Assembly: GCA_030142985.1 (NCBI GenBank)
Contig: CP125320.1
Location: 563,639 to 627,638, forward strand
Reading direction: 5' to 3'
DNA from: Candidatus Ruthturnera sp. Tsphm01
GTDB lineage: Bacteria; Pseudomonadota; Gammaproteobacteria; PS1; Pseudothioglobaceae
DNA: 64,000 nucleotides
Shown here: one piece after another, positions 21,974-31,559 of the stretch
Layout of the letters: each line of letters opens with the position of its first letter
Numbering within the stretch: the stretch's first letter is position 1
The notes under the pieces: model-generated
What the model was told of the DNA's origin: nothing
The model's database searches: none
Seen by the model: the letters and a program-made list of their open reading frames with translations, nothing else
Position numbers and translations under genes: made by a program

Positions 21974-22678
21974 CTAAAACCAAAAACGCACGCCAGTTAC
22001 CAATTGTGCGTTTTCAATATCCTTATTTTCATTACTAGCAAAGTCTGCCGTATTGCTATATTTTTTCTCCCAATTAATGCCGATATAAGGTGTAAATTCA
22101 CGCGTAATTTCATAACGCAACCTCAACCCTGCTTCAATATTAGACAAGCCCCTTCCTAAGCCTGTTAGTTCATCATTTTTGCTAAACAAGTTAACCTCAA
22201 TCTCTGGTGATAAGATAAGTTTTTGGCTAAACATATACTCATATTCAGCCTCTAAACGTACACCTACCCTTCCAGATTCGCCCACAAATAATGAAGCCTC
22301 TACTCCAAATAAATATGGTGCTAATCCTTTAGCAGCAATCACACCCCAAGTACGACTAGGACTAGGATGAAAGTCTTTCTTAACCCCAAATTGTATATCC
22401 CAAAAAGGTGCTATTGCCTTTGAATAAAGTAATTGTAACTCAGATTTTTCAGTTTCTTGAGAAGCTTTTTCGCCCTTAGTTTTAATCCAAAACTTGTTAA
22501 GATCTATCCCAACCCAAATATTTGCATTCCAAACATGCGAATTATCGCCATCGGCATTACGTACTTCTGTCTCACCCATTACTTTGGTTAAAACTGGATC
22601 ATCTGTTATACCGCTAGAAAAAGTTGAAACTACTAAAGCAGTTGTATGTTTTTGATTAATTTTATTTTCCTCAATCAA
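21974..22678 (-). CDS. copB: CopB-like copper resistance outer-membrane protein, without the usual N-terminal extension
   Basis: Matches the CopB beta-barrel family: DDPVLTKVMGETEVR near residues 26-40, WNANIWVGIDLNKFWIKTKGE near residues 49-69 and the barrel pattern ending in GVRFWF with a terminal Phe. Family members normally carry a signal peptide and a Met/His-rich N-terminal domain; here the frame opens only just before the barrel. There is no in-frame ATG ahead of Met29: the choices are TTG at 22678 or an ATT preceded by GAGG. It may use a non-ATG start or be a truncated gene. Confidence 0.72.
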   Translation of the reverse strand: MIEENKINQKHTTALVVSTFSSGITDDPVLTKVMGETEVRNADGDNSHVWNANIWVGIDLNKFWIKTKGEKASQETEKSELQLLYSKAIAPFWDIQFGVKKDFHPSPSRTWGVIAAKGLAPYLFGVEASLFVGESGRVGVRLEAEYEYMFSQKLILSPEIEVNLFSKNDELTGLGRGLSNIEAGLRLRYEITREFTPYIGINWEKKYSNTADFASNENKDIENAQLVTGVRFWF

Positions 22679-22796
22679 TATTATTCGAATTGATATACAA
22701 TTCTTAAATACTACTAAAAACTTAGATTAATTTGCAATTAACGATAAGAAAAGTGTTTTGTAAAAACAAATTCAAAACATTAATACGCTAGAGAAT

Positions 22797-23093
22797 TTAA
22801 ACGATTGGAGGTGGGGTGTTTACCTTTGAGGTAAAAGATGCATAGAAAGTATCAAAAATAAAAACTACTGAAAGTGGTTGAGGAATATAGTACCCAAGAA
22901 ACACAACTTTTTTATCAACAATCAAACACTGAACGCAATCTGTATTATTACATCCTGATAAACGCTCTACAGTAGACATGCTCATAGATTTACCATCCAT
23001 TGAGCAATGCTCAACACTGCCAAATGCAGAAACATCACTAGCATTAACTAATGACATAAATACAAGAAAAATCAACAACGACAAAACTTTCAT
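22797..23093 (-). CDS. Small secreted Cys/Met-rich protein of unknown function
   Basis: 98 residues with a clear signal peptide (MKVLSLLIFLVFMSLVNA). The mature part has His-Cys-Ser-Met and Met-Ser-Met-Ser segments and three further cysteines as SGCNNTDCVQC near residues 47-57, then a hydrophobic stretch and a Pro-rich tail. Met, His and Cys abundance and its place at the end of the copper cluster suggest metal handling, but no family was recognised. Confidence 0.5.
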   Translation of the reverse strand: MKVLSLLIFLVFMSLVNASDVSAFGSVEHCSMDGKSMSMSTVERLSGCNNTDCVQCLIVDKKVVFLGYYIPQPLSVVFIFDTFYASFTSKVNTPPPIV

Positions 23094-23105
23094 AATTTAA
23101 TTATA

Positions 23106-24224
23106 TCACAAAAAAATAGCTTGTAAATCATTCAAAAAATCAAAGCCTTTTTCACTAGGCTGAATGCGTTTATCATTCAATTCAAGCAGTCCCAACGCTT
23201 GAGCCTTATCTAATTTATGCTCAATTGTTTGTATTGATTGTCCTGTTCTTAATGCAAATAGGGTCAAATCAAATCCATGCTTTAATCTAAGTGCATTGAG
23301 CATAAAATCAAAACTTAAATTTTCAATAGATTTGACTTGCTTTTGCCTATTTTTTAGATAGTCCTTTGGTGAACGCGCCTTTGTCGTTCTAAACGAATAA
23401 GGCTCGTTCAAGCAGGTAATTTTTCCATGAGCACCAGTACCTATACCAATATAATCACCAAACTGCCAATAATTTAAATTATGCTTTGATGGTGTCTTTC
23501 CAAAAGCAGACACTTCGTAACGCATATAGCCATTTTTCTCTAATAAATTCACACCCTTGTTGCCCATCTGCCAAATATCATCATCATTTGGCAAAATCGG
23601 TGGAAATTTAGCAAAATAAGTATTAGGTTCAATGGTTAATTGATAAAAAGAAATATGGTCAGGGTTAAAATCTATGGCTTGATCAATGTCGGATAAGCAG
23701 TTGTCTAATGTTTGGTTTTCTAAGCCATACATAATGTCAATATTAAAACGCCTAAAACCCACCTGTTTAGCTTGCTCGCAAGCATAAATTGCTTCATCAG
23801 CATTATGAATACGACCCAATGATTTAAGATGTTTATCATTAAAAGACTGCACGCCAATTGAAAGTCGATTAATGCCAATGCGTTTAAATGCTTTGAACTT
23901 TTCAATTTCAAAAGTACCTGGATTAGTTTCTAGCGTAATTTCAATATCGTTTGTAAATTTAAGCCTCGTCTTTAAACCAAAAAACAACTCAGAAAGCGCT
24001 TGCTCACTCATTAAACTGGGCGTGCCACCACCTAAGAAAATAGAGCGAATGGAGCGACCTTGAACATAATTCAAATCCTCATCAAGGTCTTTTAACAACG
24101 CTATAATATAACCGCTTTGTTGTTCGCCTTCATGCGAGTTGAAATCACAATAAGGGCACTTTTTCACACACCATGGATAATGAATATATAACGCCAATGG
24201 TGGCAATCTTAACGTGCAACTCAC
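23106..24224 (-). CDS. hemW: HemW-type radical SAM protein
   Basis: Radical SAM protein of the HemW group (formerly called oxygen-independent coproporphyrinogen oxidase-like), a haem chaperone rather than a coproporphyrinogen oxidase. The cluster motif is CVKKCPYCDFNSH at residues 18-30, followed by IFLGGGTPSLM near residue 63 and the GVQSFNDKHLKSLGR stretch near residue 122. The 372 residues fit HemW. Overlaps rdgB by 4 bases, a conserved pairing in Gammaproteobacteria. Confidence 0.92.
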   Translation of the reverse strand: MSCTLRLPPLALYIHYPWCVKKCPYCDFNSHEGEQQSGYIIALLKDLDEDLNYVQGRSIRSIFLGGGTPSLMSEQALSELFFGLKTRLKFTNDIEITLETNPGTFEIEKFKAFKRIGINRLSIGVQSFNDKHLKSLGRIHNADEAIYACEQAKQVGFRRFNIDIMYGLENQTLDNCLSDIDQAIDFNPDHISFYQLTIEPNTYFAKFPPILPNDDDIWQMGNKGVNLLEKNGYMRYEVSAFGKTPSKHNLNYWQFGDYIGIGTGAHGKITCLNEPYSFRTTKARSPKDYLKNRQKQVKSIENLSFDFMLNALRLKHGFDLTLFALRTGQSIQTIEHKLDKAQALGLLELNDKRIQPSEKGFDFLNDLQAIFL

Positions 24225-24814
24225 TGATTTTTTTTGAGTATTTTAAGTAATGCCGATAAAGCTTTGCCTCGGTGAGAAATTTTGTTTTTTTCTACGGGTG
24301 AGAGTTCAGCAGAAGCACAATTATGGGTCGGTACATAAAAAATCGGGTCATAACCAAAACCATTATCACCCATTTTTTCACGCAGTATTTCGCCTTCCCA
24401 GCCACGTTGAATAATAATTGGTGTTGGATCATTTTCATGTTCAACAAAAACAATTGCGCACCAAAAACGAGCGCTACGAGCGCCATCAACCATCATTGCC
24501 ATTTCATCCAACAGTTTTTGCATATTTGCCTTATCATCACCATGATGATTTGCATAACGAGCAGAGTAAATACCAGGTCTACCACCTAGCGCATCAACCA
24601 CAATACCTGAATCATCCGCTAAAGCGGGCAAGCCTGATACCATGGATGCATTTCTGGCTTTAATCAGTGCGTTTTCAACAAAAGTTAGCCCTGTTTCTGG
24701 CACTTCTTCAACTTGCATATCTTGCATAGATACAACTTGGTAAATACCACTTAACATAGCGTTAAACTCTTTGATTTTTCCTTGATTATTACTGGCAAGA
24801 ATGATTTTTTTCAT
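24221..24814 (-). CDS. rdgB: XTP/dITP diphosphatase (RdgB/HAM1)
   Basis: House-cleaning pyrophosphatase that removes dITP/XTP from nucleotide pools. It begins IILASNNQGKIKEF (residues 3-16), carries ALADDSGIVVDALGGRPGIYSARY (split, residues about 64-87) and FGYDPIFYVP near residue 151, all family signatures. 197 residues, normal length. Divergent from rpiA, so the 31-43 bases between them hold both promoters or their proximal parts. Confidence 0.96.
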   Translation of the reverse strand: MKKIILASNNQGKIKEFNAMLSGIYQVVSMQDMQVEEVPETGLTFVENALIKARNASMVSGLPALADDSGIVVDALGGRPGIYSARYANHHGDDKANMQKLLDEMAMMVDGARSARFWCAIVFVEHENDPTPIIIQRGWEGEILREKMGDNGFGYDPIFYVPTHNCASAELSPVEKNKISHRGKALSALLKILKKNQ

Positions 24815-24857
24815 CGTGTATAATTTGACCTAATATTTAGATTGTATGGAGTTCATT

Positions 24858-25520
24858 ATGACTCAAGATGAGATGAAATTCACCGTTGCACAAGCTGCAC
24901 TCGAATACGTAGTAAAAGATACCATTATAGGCGTGGGTACTGGCTCTACTGCTAATTTTTTCATTGATGTATTGGCAAAAATGAAAAACGACATAAAAGG
25001 TGCTGTTGCAAGTTCTAAAGCAACTGCACAACGACTGAAAAGTCATGGTATTAAAGTATTTAACCTTAATGAGGTAGTAGCTATTTCGGTTTATATTGAT
25101 GGTGCAGATGAATCAGATGACGCTCTAAATCTTATCAAAGGTGGTGGCGGTGCGCTTACGCGCGAAAAAATTGTGGCAGCAGTGGCTGATCAATTTATTT
25201 GTATTGCCGATGAATCAAAATTAGTGACAATAATGGGTAATTTCCCACTACCTGTTGAGGTTATTCCAATGGCATCTAACTATATCAAGAATCAAATCAT
25301 CCAAAGAATTGGCGGAACACCTACAGTTAGAAAAGACTTTATCACCGATAATGGCAACTTAATCCTTGATATTAAAGATTTGAAAATTACCAACCCTAAG
25401 GCAATGGAGATAGAACTAAACAACATTACTGGAGTGGTGACTAATGGGCTGTTTGCTAATCGTGGTGCAGATGTTTTGTTATTAGGCATGTCTAATGGCG
25501 TGAAAATCGTAACTGCCTAG
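24858..25520 (+). CDS. rpiA: Ribose-5-phosphate isomerase A
   Basis: Interconverts ribose 5-phosphate and ribulose 5-phosphate in the pentose phosphate and Calvin pathways. Signatures are [14 protein letters not shown] near residue 24, YIDGADESD near residue 80 and [14 protein letters not shown] near residue 95. An in-frame ATG occurs 12 bases earlier at 24846, but a GGAG (24848-24851) lies six bases before the ATG at 24858, and the resulting MTQDEMK start matches E. coli RpiA, so the later start is preferred (220 residues). Confidence 0.96.
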   Translation: MTQDEMKFTVAQAALEYVVKDTIIGVGTGSTANFFIDVLAKMKNDIKGAVASSKATAQRLKSHGIKVFNLNEVVAISVYIDGADESDDALNLIKGGGGALTREKIVAAVADQFICIADESKLVTIMGNFPLPVEVIPMASNYIKNQIIQRIGGTPTVRKDFITDNGNLILDIKDLKITNPKAMEIELNNITGVVTNGLFANRGADVLLLGMSNGVKIVTA

Positions 25521-26839
25521 TTGGGCAAATTTTGATACAAATCTATCAACCGTTCTAAGCGCTTAATTCTAACTGTTAAGACATCGAATAAATTTCGTGA
25601 CTGAGTGACAGATTTTGCTCGCTGATAACGAATAACGCCTTCGCTTAACTTACCTTGCAATACTAACGCCTTAGCGTTGTGATTATGTGCACGATCTAAC
25701 TTACCAACATTTACATATAAAAATGAAAGTAATTTATGAGAATAATACGTACCTATATTAAGTTTTAAATAGCGCCTTAATATACTAATACCATTAGTGA
25801 TTTTATTATTAGCTGCATAGGCTTTGGCTGCATAGTATATGCCAGTTTCACTGTCACTCACCTTGGAAAAATACGCTTGTGCTTTATCTATTTGTGCAAG
25901 TTTTGAATAAATTCTACCCGCAAGAATATAAGTCGGGTTGTTATGATTTAGCTCCAAAAGTTGGTCAATATGGTTTTTAGCTTGCTGATATTTTTGTTTT
26001 TCTAGGGCGTCGTAAGCCTGCATATACAAGTTAAGCACTTTGCTTGTTTCCAATTTAACACGCTTGTACTGATGGTAATACAACTTAGCTTTAATAGTTA
26101 AATACTCAAACGAATCAGCCCGATAGTCGTCATACTCTCTAGCAGAGCGTTGTATAGAATCAGAGATTCTATTAATACTAAGTGGGTGAGTACGTAAAAA
26201 TTCATTTGCACTTGGACTGTCTTTAAGTTTTTTAAAAAAGTGCGCCATGCCTTTAGGATCAAAGCCAGATTTTAATAGCATCTTAGTGCCTATTCGATCT
26301 GCCTCCCACTCATGTTCACGAGTAAAATTAATATTCTGTTGCGCAATTGCCGCAACACTAGAAACTGCAATTGAAGAATCCTTTACCAATACTGCTACCA
26401 ACATACCGGCCAGCATAAGATAAGTTTGCTTAGCTGTTTTTTCACTAAAACGAGTCAGATGGTTTTGGGTAACGTGCGATATTTCATGAGAAAGAACGCC
26501 TGCAAGTTCAGACTCCGAATCAGAACTTAGCAACATGCCAGTATGCACACCAATATAACCATATGGACCTGCAAAGGCGTTAATACTAGCATCCTCTAAC
26601 ATAAAAAAATTAAAGTGCTTAGATGGGTTTTCACTATAAGTAGATAGCTCAAAGCCTAATTTTTTTAAATAAACCTGGGTTTCAATATCATCCACTACCA
26701 AATCAGTATCCCAAATAATTTGTAAAAATTCATTGCCTTGTTTTTGCTCTTGTAACGACTCAGTTGGGACTAATTCAGGTATATTTAGCGCAAACGCGGA
26801 CAAGGCTGTTAATACCCATATTACTAAAAGTTTCATCAT
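25517..26839 (-). CDS. bepA: BepA-like periplasmic M48 metalloprotease with TPR repeats
   Basis: Periplasmic protease/chaperone linked to outer-membrane protein assembly. A signal peptide (residues 1-17) is followed by an M48 domain with the zinc motif HEISH near residue 119 and the third ligand Glu in [10 protein letters not shown] near residue 177, then helical repeats with TPR character from about residue 250 to the end. The 440 residues compare with about 487 in E. coli BepA. Convergent with rpiA, overlapping by 4 bases at their 3' ends. Confidence 0.88.
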   Translation of the reverse strand: MMKLLVIWVLTALSAFALNIPELVPTESLQEQKQGNEFLQIIWDTDLVVDDIETQVYLKKLGFELSTYSENPSKHFNFFMLEDASINAFAGPYGYIGVHTGMLLSSDSESELAGVLSHEISHVTQNHLTRFSEKTAKQTYLMLAGMLVAVLVKDSSIAVSSVAAIAQQNINFTREHEWEADRIGTKMLLKSGFDPKGMAHFFKKLKDSPSANEFLRTHPLSINRISDSIQRSAREYDDYRADSFEYLTIKAKLYYHQYKRVKLETSKVLNLYMQAYDALEKQKYQQAKNHIDQLLELNHNNPTYILAGRIYSKLAQIDKAQAYFSKVSDSETGIYYAAKAYAANNKITNGISILRRYLKLNIGTYYSHKLLSFLYVNVGKLDRAHNHNAKALVLQGKLSEGVIRYQRAKSVTQSRNLFDVLTVRIKRLERLIDLYQNLPN

Positions 26840-26948
26840 CTGTTTATTATATTTGACTATTTGCCAATAAACAACTAAAATAACTAAACCTATTAGTTGT
26901 TTCTAATACGTTCATTATTTAAATTTTAAAAACATAAGGAGCTCACAA

Positions 26949-27173
26949 ATGGCTGACGAAACTTTAGACGCATCAGGCTTAAACTGCCCATTACCAATTT
27001 TAAAAACCAAGAAAGCGTTATCCAAAATGGATGCTGGTAAGATTTTAGACGTAATTTCAACTGATGCTGGTTCAGTAAAAGACATTGAGGCTTTTTGTAA
27101 TCAAACGGGTAACAAACTTATATCCACTGTTGAAGAAAATGGTAAATATATTTTCATCATTGAAAAGGCTTAA
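26949..27173 (+). CDS. tusA: TusA-family sulfur carrier
   Basis: Small sulfurtransferase/carrier protein. The active Cys is in the signature GLNCPLPILKTKKAL at residues 10-24 (Cys13), preceded by a typical LDASG. In sulfur oxidisers TusA hands persulfide sulfur between DsrE proteins and the oxidation machinery. A strong AAGGAG ribosome site lies ahead of the ATG. It is followed 28 bases later by a DsrE2-like gene, which echoes the rhd-tusA-dsrE2 cluster of Allochromatium, without the rhodanese. Confidence 0.95.
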   Translation: MADETLDASGLNCPLPILKTKKALSKMDAGKILDVISTDAGSVKDIEAFCNQTGNKLISTVEENGKYIFIIEKA

Positions 27174-27201
27174 GTACTAATTATTTCATAGGAAAATCAT
27201 T

Positions 27202-27717
27202 ATGTCAGATAATAAAAAAATGACCATCATTGCCACCAAAGGAACTTTTGATTGGGCTTTTCCGCCTTTTATTATTGCCTCTACTGGTGTTGCAATGAAT
27301 AGAGAAGTTACCATATTCTTTACCTTTTACGGGCTTAATCTTTTATTAAAAGACACCTCTAAATTGCGTGTTTCTCCTCTTGGAAACCCTGGCATGCCAA
27401 TGAAAATGCCTTTTGGTCCTGAATGGCTACAAAAAATTGATTTTGGTCCCAAAATTCCAAATATCTTTTGGTCTTTACCATTCACAGAACACTTGGCTAC
27501 TTTTTTAATGAAAAAAACCATGAAGAAAAATGGCGTTGCAACCCTTGATGAGTTACGTTCTATATGTCAGGAATTTGATGTTAAATTTATCGCTTGTGAA
27601 ATGACTGTTGATTTATTTGGCTATAGTAAAGACAACTTCATTGATGGTGTTGAATTTGCAGGTGCAGCAACCTACTTTGAAGAATGTGATGGCTCAAACC
27701 ATAACCTTTATATGTAA
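27202..27717 (+). CDS. dsrE2: DsrE2-like (DsrE/DsrF/DrsH-like) sulfurtransferase
   Basis: DsrE-superfamily protein expected to bind sulfane sulfur on a conserved Cys. The N-terminal MTIIATKGTFDWAFPPFIIA and the FFTFYGLNLL stretch fit the DsrE2 group, and the candidate sulfur-binding cysteine lies in FIACEMTVDLFGY near residues 131-143. 171 residues. Context with tusA supports a role in sulfur trafficking during sulfur oxidation. A terminator follows. Confidence 0.85.
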   Translation: MSDNKKMTIIATKGTFDWAFPPFIIASTGVAMNREVTIFFTFYGLNLLLKDTSKLRVSPLGNPGMPMKMPFGPEWLQKIDFGPKIPNIFWSLPFTEHLATFLMKKTMKKNGVATLDELRSICQEFDVKFIACEMTVDLFGYSKDNFIDGVEFAGAATYFEECDGSNHNLYM

Positions 27718-27736
27718 ACATATTTCAAGCATTATC

Positions 27737-27760
27737 AAAACCTCCGCTAGGAGGTTTTTT
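27737..27760 (+). terminator. Rho-independent terminator of tusA-dsrE2
   Basis: Perfect inverted repeat AAAACCTCC (27737-27745) and GGAGGTTTT (27750-27758) around a GCTA loop, continuing into T residues. It lies 20 bases after the dsrE2 stop. The remaining 200 bases to the convergent HAD gene are AT-rich and show no gene. Confidence 0.85.
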
Positions 27761-27972
27761 ATTATCTGCTAAAAGATGAGAATGGCATGTTTTGATCAAA
27801 ATACCAGCCACATTTCATAAGTTTCGTTAAAACATCCGGAAGTTTATCTTTTACCTCTTTTTTACTCGCAGAAATAATATCAAAAATTTATACGATTTAC
27901 TAAATCACTGCTTATATTTATTTACTTCCTCCTCCATTCAAAATTACAAGATTTTCAATATAAATTTAAAAA

Positions 27973-28626
27973 CTAAGTCCAATCCATACACTGCCAGTTT
28001 TTTTGTTTGGCGATGTTTAATAAGATTTTATCGCCATGAACAACAATTGGGTTTTCAACCAGCTCCAATAGTGGTAAATCATTACATGAATCAGAATAGA
28101 AATAAGCGCCGCTTAAACTTTCATTATTTTCCCTGCACCACTTTTGTAGTTTGTGGACTTTACCGATTTGAAAGCATGGTTCACCTGATACTTTACCACT
28201 AAATTCACCATTCACCATTTCAGGCTCAGTGGCTAATAACTCGTTAATGCCGTAGATTTGGGCAATCGGACGGGTAACAAATGAGTTGGTTGCTGTAATG
28301 ACCAGCACCCTATCGCCATTTTTTTTGTGCATATCCACCACTTTTTTGGCTTTTTCTAAAAAAATAGGTTGGATTTTTTCAAGCATAAATTGCTGATGCC
28401 ACTTGTTGAGCTGTTTGATAGAGTGGTTTGCTAAAGGTGCTAGGCAAAATGCCAAATACTTAGTAATATTTAATTCACCCTTGGCATAATCATCAAAAAA
28501 TTTCTGATTTTGCGTTTGATATTCGCCAACATCAACAACCCCAATTTCAGACAGAAACTCACCCCATAAAAAATCACTATCGCCACCTAATAGAGTTTTG
28601 TCTAAATCAAATAATGCAAGTGCCAT
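27973..28626 (-). CDS. HAD-superfamily phosphatase (SerB-like, subfamily IB)
   Basis: HAD hydrolase with motif I DLDKTLLGGDSD (residues 7-18), motif II TATNSF near residue 111, and motif III/IV YSDSCNDLPLLE near residue 177. The order and the cap between motifs I and II fit the subfamily IB group that includes phosphoserine phosphatase-like and CicA-like proteins. 217 residues; substrate not determined. Its start overlaps the LOG gene by 20 bases. Confidence 0.85.
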   Translation of the reverse strand: MALALFDLDKTLLGGDSDFLWGEFLSEIGVVDVGEYQTQNQKFFDDYAKGELNITKYLAFCLAPLANHSIKQLNKWHQQFMLEKIQPIFLEKAKKVVDMHKKNGDRVLVITATNSFVTRPIAQIYGINELLATEPEMVNGEFSGKVSGEPCFQIGKVHKLQKWCRENNESLSGAYFYSDSCNDLPLLELVENPIVVHGDKILLNIAKQKNWQCMDWT

Positions 28627-29221
28627 TACACCTCCCCTTAATACTGGTTAGTATTTGTTCTATCTCGTCAACAAGGCAAAATGAATTTAAATCTTGTTGG
28701 TTAATATAGCCTTGCTGTGCTAGTGTTTCAAACCAAGTAATAATAGGCGACCAGAACGATACACCCAATAAAAATATTTTAATACACCTGCCTTTTCTGG
28801 TTTGCACCAAAGTCAATACCTCCATCAGTTCATCAGTTGTTCCAAAACCACCAGGAAAAAAGACACAAGCATCTGCATACTTAATCAAGATAACTTTGCG
28901 GGTAAAAAAATGTTCAAACAGTAAGCATTCGTCCAAATATGGATTAGGGCTTTGCTCCTTGGGTAATTTAATATTAAGCCCTATACTGCTTGACTTTCCA
29001 TCAAATGCGCCTTGATTCGCAGCTTGCATAATGCCAGGACCAGCACCTGTTAGTATATTAAACTCACTATCAGATAATAATTTACCCAATTGATACGCTT
29101 TTTTTGCCAAATCATGCTCTTGGCTAATTCTTGCAGAGCCAAAAATGGTGATATTGTTGCTAAAATTATCCAACAACTTAGCAGCATTAATCAACTCTGA
29201 CTCAACCACATCAATCTTCAT
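28607..29221 (-). CDS. LOG-family protein (TIGR00730)
   Basis: Lysine-decarboxylase-like Rossmann-fold protein of the LOG family. The diagnostic PGGFGTTDELMEVLT is visible near residues 122-136, and ILTGAGPGIMQAANQGAF near residue 56. Family members act as nucleoside 5'-monophosphate phosphoribohydrolases (cytokinin activation in plants and some bacteria), though in most bacteria the cellular role is unknown. 204 residues. Confidence 0.9.
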   Translation of the reverse strand: MKIDVVESELINAAKLLDNFSNNITIFGSARISQEHDLAKKAYQLGKLLSDSEFNILTGAGPGIMQAANQGAFDGKSSSIGLNIKLPKEQSPNPYLDECLLFEHFFTRKVILIKYADACVFFPGGFGTTDELMEVLTLVQTRKGRCIKIFLLGVSFWSPIITWFETLAQQGYINQQDLNSFCLVDEIEQILTSIKGRCNGTCII

Positions 29222-29227
29222 AAAAAT

Positions 29228-30514
29228 TTATGCCAATTTTGCAAATGCACGTCCAGCCGCATCAATGGTATTTTGAATGTCTATATCGCTATGGGCGCTG
29301 GAAACAAAACCTGCCTCATAAGCAGAAGGTGCCATATACACACCCTCTGCCAACATTAGGTGGTAGAATTTTTTGAACAATTCAACATTGCATTGTGAGG
29401 TTTCTTTAAAGTTAGTCACTGATTGAGAATCGGTAAAAAACAGGCCAAACATGCCGCCCACCACATTAGCAGTCATACCGATATTGCTTTCCTTGGCTTT
29501 GGCTAAAATGCCCTTTGTTAATTTCTGAACTTTGGCATTTAAAGTGGTGTAAAAATTCTCATCTTTTGATAATATGTTTAACATTGCCAAGCCTGCTGAC
29601 ATTGATATTGGATTGCCAGAAAGTGTTCCTGCTTGATAAACAAGCCCTAGTGGTGCAATCGATTGCATAATGTCACGCTTGCCACCAAATGCGCCCACTG
29701 GCAAACCACCGCCAATCACCTTACCCAATGTTGTTAAATCAGGTTTTACCTTATAAAGTGCTTGTGCGCCGCCAAGCGCAACACGAAATCCTGTCATTAC
29801 TTCGTCAAAAATTAAAATAACCTTGTGTTCGTCGCACAGCTCGCGTAATCCTTGCAAAAAACCGTCGGTGGGTGGGATGCAGTTCATATTACCTGCCACA
29901 GGTTCAGCAATAATACAAGCCACTTCAGCGCCTACTTCACTTAGCACTTCACGTACTTGGTCAATATTGTTGTATTCTAGAGTCAATGTGTGCTTTGCAA
30001 AATCTTTAGGCACGCCAGGTGAGGTTGGTACGCCTAATGTCAAAGCGCCAGAACCTGCTTTAACCAGTAATGAGTCAGAATGGCCGTGATAACAACCTTC
30101 AAATTTAATAATTTTGTCTCTACCCGTATGACCGCGCGCCAAACGAATAGCACTCATGGTTGCCTCTGTGCCTGAACTGACCATACGAACTAGCTCAATT
30201 GAAGGCATTAACTCACATACTTTTTCTGCCAGTATTGTTTCAATTTGAGTAGGTGCGCCAAAACCAAGACCGTTTTCCAAAGTGGCTTTAACAGCGCTAA
30301 TAACCGCTTGATTAGCGTGACCTAAAATCATCGGACCCCAAGAGGCAACATAGTCGATATATTTTTTATCATCCGCATCAAAGAGATAAGCACCCTCACC
30401 GCGAGTAAAGAAAATAGGACTACCACCCACGCCATTAAATGCCCTAACTGGCGAATTCACCCCACCAGGAATGACAGTTTTTGCTTGTGCAAATAAAATT
30501 TCTGATTGATTCAT
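29228..30514 (-). CDS. hemL: Glutamate-1-semialdehyde 2,1-aminomutase
   Basis: PLP enzyme making 5-aminolevulinate in the C5 pathway of tetrapyrrole synthesis. It starts with [12 protein letters not shown] near residue 16, has the class III aminotransferase region [18 protein letters not shown] near residue 235 and the PLP lysine in [19 protein letters not shown] near residue 265. 428 residues is normal. It likely stands alone upstream of holB on the same strand. Confidence 0.97.
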   Translation of the reverse strand: MNQSEILFAQAKTVIPGGVNSPVRAFNGVGGSPIFFTRGEGAYLFDADDKKYIDYVASWGPMILGHANQAVISAVKATLENGLGFGAPTQIETILAEKVCELMPSIELVRMVSSGTEATMSAIRLARGHTGRDKIIKFEGCYHGHSDSLLVKAGSGALTLGVPTSPGVPKDFAKHTLTLEYNNIDQVREVLSEVGAEVACIIAEPVAGNMNCIPPTDGFLQGLRELCDEHKVILIFDEVMTGFRVALGGAQALYKVKPDLTTLGKVIGGGLPVGAFGGKRDIMQSIAPLGLVYQAGTLSGNPISMSAGLAMLNILSKDENFYTTLNAKVQKLTKGILAKAKESNIGMTANVVGGMFGLFFTDSQSVTNFKETSQCNVELFKKFYHLMLAEGVYMAPSAYEAGFVSSAHSDIDIQNTIDAAGRAFAKLA

Positions 30515-30551
30515 GTGTTCTCCTATTTGTTAATAAACAAGTCTTGTGCGT

Positions 30552-31559
30552 TTATTGGGTAATTTGTGGATATTGTTTTAAATGAGCGATATGCGACCAT
30601 ACAATTAAAATATTATCCAATAATAACTTAATATTAACAGTGGTTTTTGATAGTTTAATGGCATGATAAATATCATCAAGTAGTTTGAATAAAAACTCAA
30701 ATTTTACTGATTTGATGACTTGATTAAGTTCAATCAGTCCACCTTCTTGATGGGTGGTTTTTAGCCTAATCCCTTCAATAATAATATTTTGTAAGCAATT
30801 CAAAACCACCAGCTCATTACCCTTAAACTCTTTAATTTGTGTCACTATTAATGGATTGATGGTAATATTAAGCAGCTGGTTTTGGTAATGTTGATAATGG
30901 ATAAAACTACCATCAGACAACTCAGACAACACCTTAAATGGAACGCCGTATGTATTTTCTAATAATTGCGGGATATCAAAATCTGCATTTTGAGTTTTGC
31001 CAATATGTTCAATTAACCATTGGCAAGTCTGTTGGTCATACGCTGGTGCAATATGTATATTTTGGCACCTTGATACAATAGTGGCTGGCAAGTTTTCAAC
31101 GTGGTGTGCTAAAATAATAATGAGTGTATTTTTTCTAGGCTCTTCAAGGGTTTTTAACAAGCCATTAGCAGCACTCATATTCATTTGATCGCCATAAAAA
31201 ATAACCCCAATTTGTAATTGATTGGCAGTCTTGTTCAAAGCATCACAGAAAACACGCACCTGATCAATGCGAATATCTTTAGACTTATTTTTGCTTTTTT
31301 CAACCATCTCCCCTGCACGACAATAAACCATATTAAGGTAATTTGAGCGTCTAATTAATACGGGATAATCTAAATCCTCTCTAATATTGTCTTTTCTAAT
31401 AATAACGTCATCTTTTAACAACACGCCCACTAATTGTTGCATGAGTTCAAATTTTCCAATTTTTTCAGCACCCGTAATCAATAATGCATGAGGCAGGTGG
31501 TCTTGATCAATCATCTTTTGTAGTTTAGACCATGCATTTGTGTGCCAAGGAAGATTCAT
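30552..31559 (-). CDS. holB: DNA polymerase III subunit delta'
   Basis: Clamp-loader subunit. The N-terminal LPHALLITGAEKIGKFELM (residues 22-40) is the degenerate P-loop region and NGLLKTLEEPRKNTLIII near residue 132 is the conserved sensor-side helix of the delta' family. 335 residues. It overlaps tmk by 4 bases, and the order pabC-mltG-tmk-holB is the common gammaproteobacterial cluster. Confidence 0.92.
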   Translation of the reverse strand: MNLPWHTNAWSKLQKMIDQDHLPHALLITGAEKIGKFELMQQLVGVLLKDDVIIRKDNIREDLDYPVLIRRSNYLNMVYCRAGEMVEKSKNKSKDIRIDQVRVFCDALNKTANQLQIGVIFYGDQMNMSAANGLLKTLEEPRKNTLIIILAHHVENLPATIVSRCQNIHIAPAYDQQTCQWLIEHIGKTQNADFDIPQLLENTYGVPFKVLSELSDGSFIHYQHYQNQLLNITINPLIVTQIKEFKGNELVVLNCLQNIIIEGIRLKTTHQEGGLIELNQVIKSVKFEFLFKLLDDIYHAIKLSKTTVNIKLLLDNILIVWSHIAHLKQYPQITQ

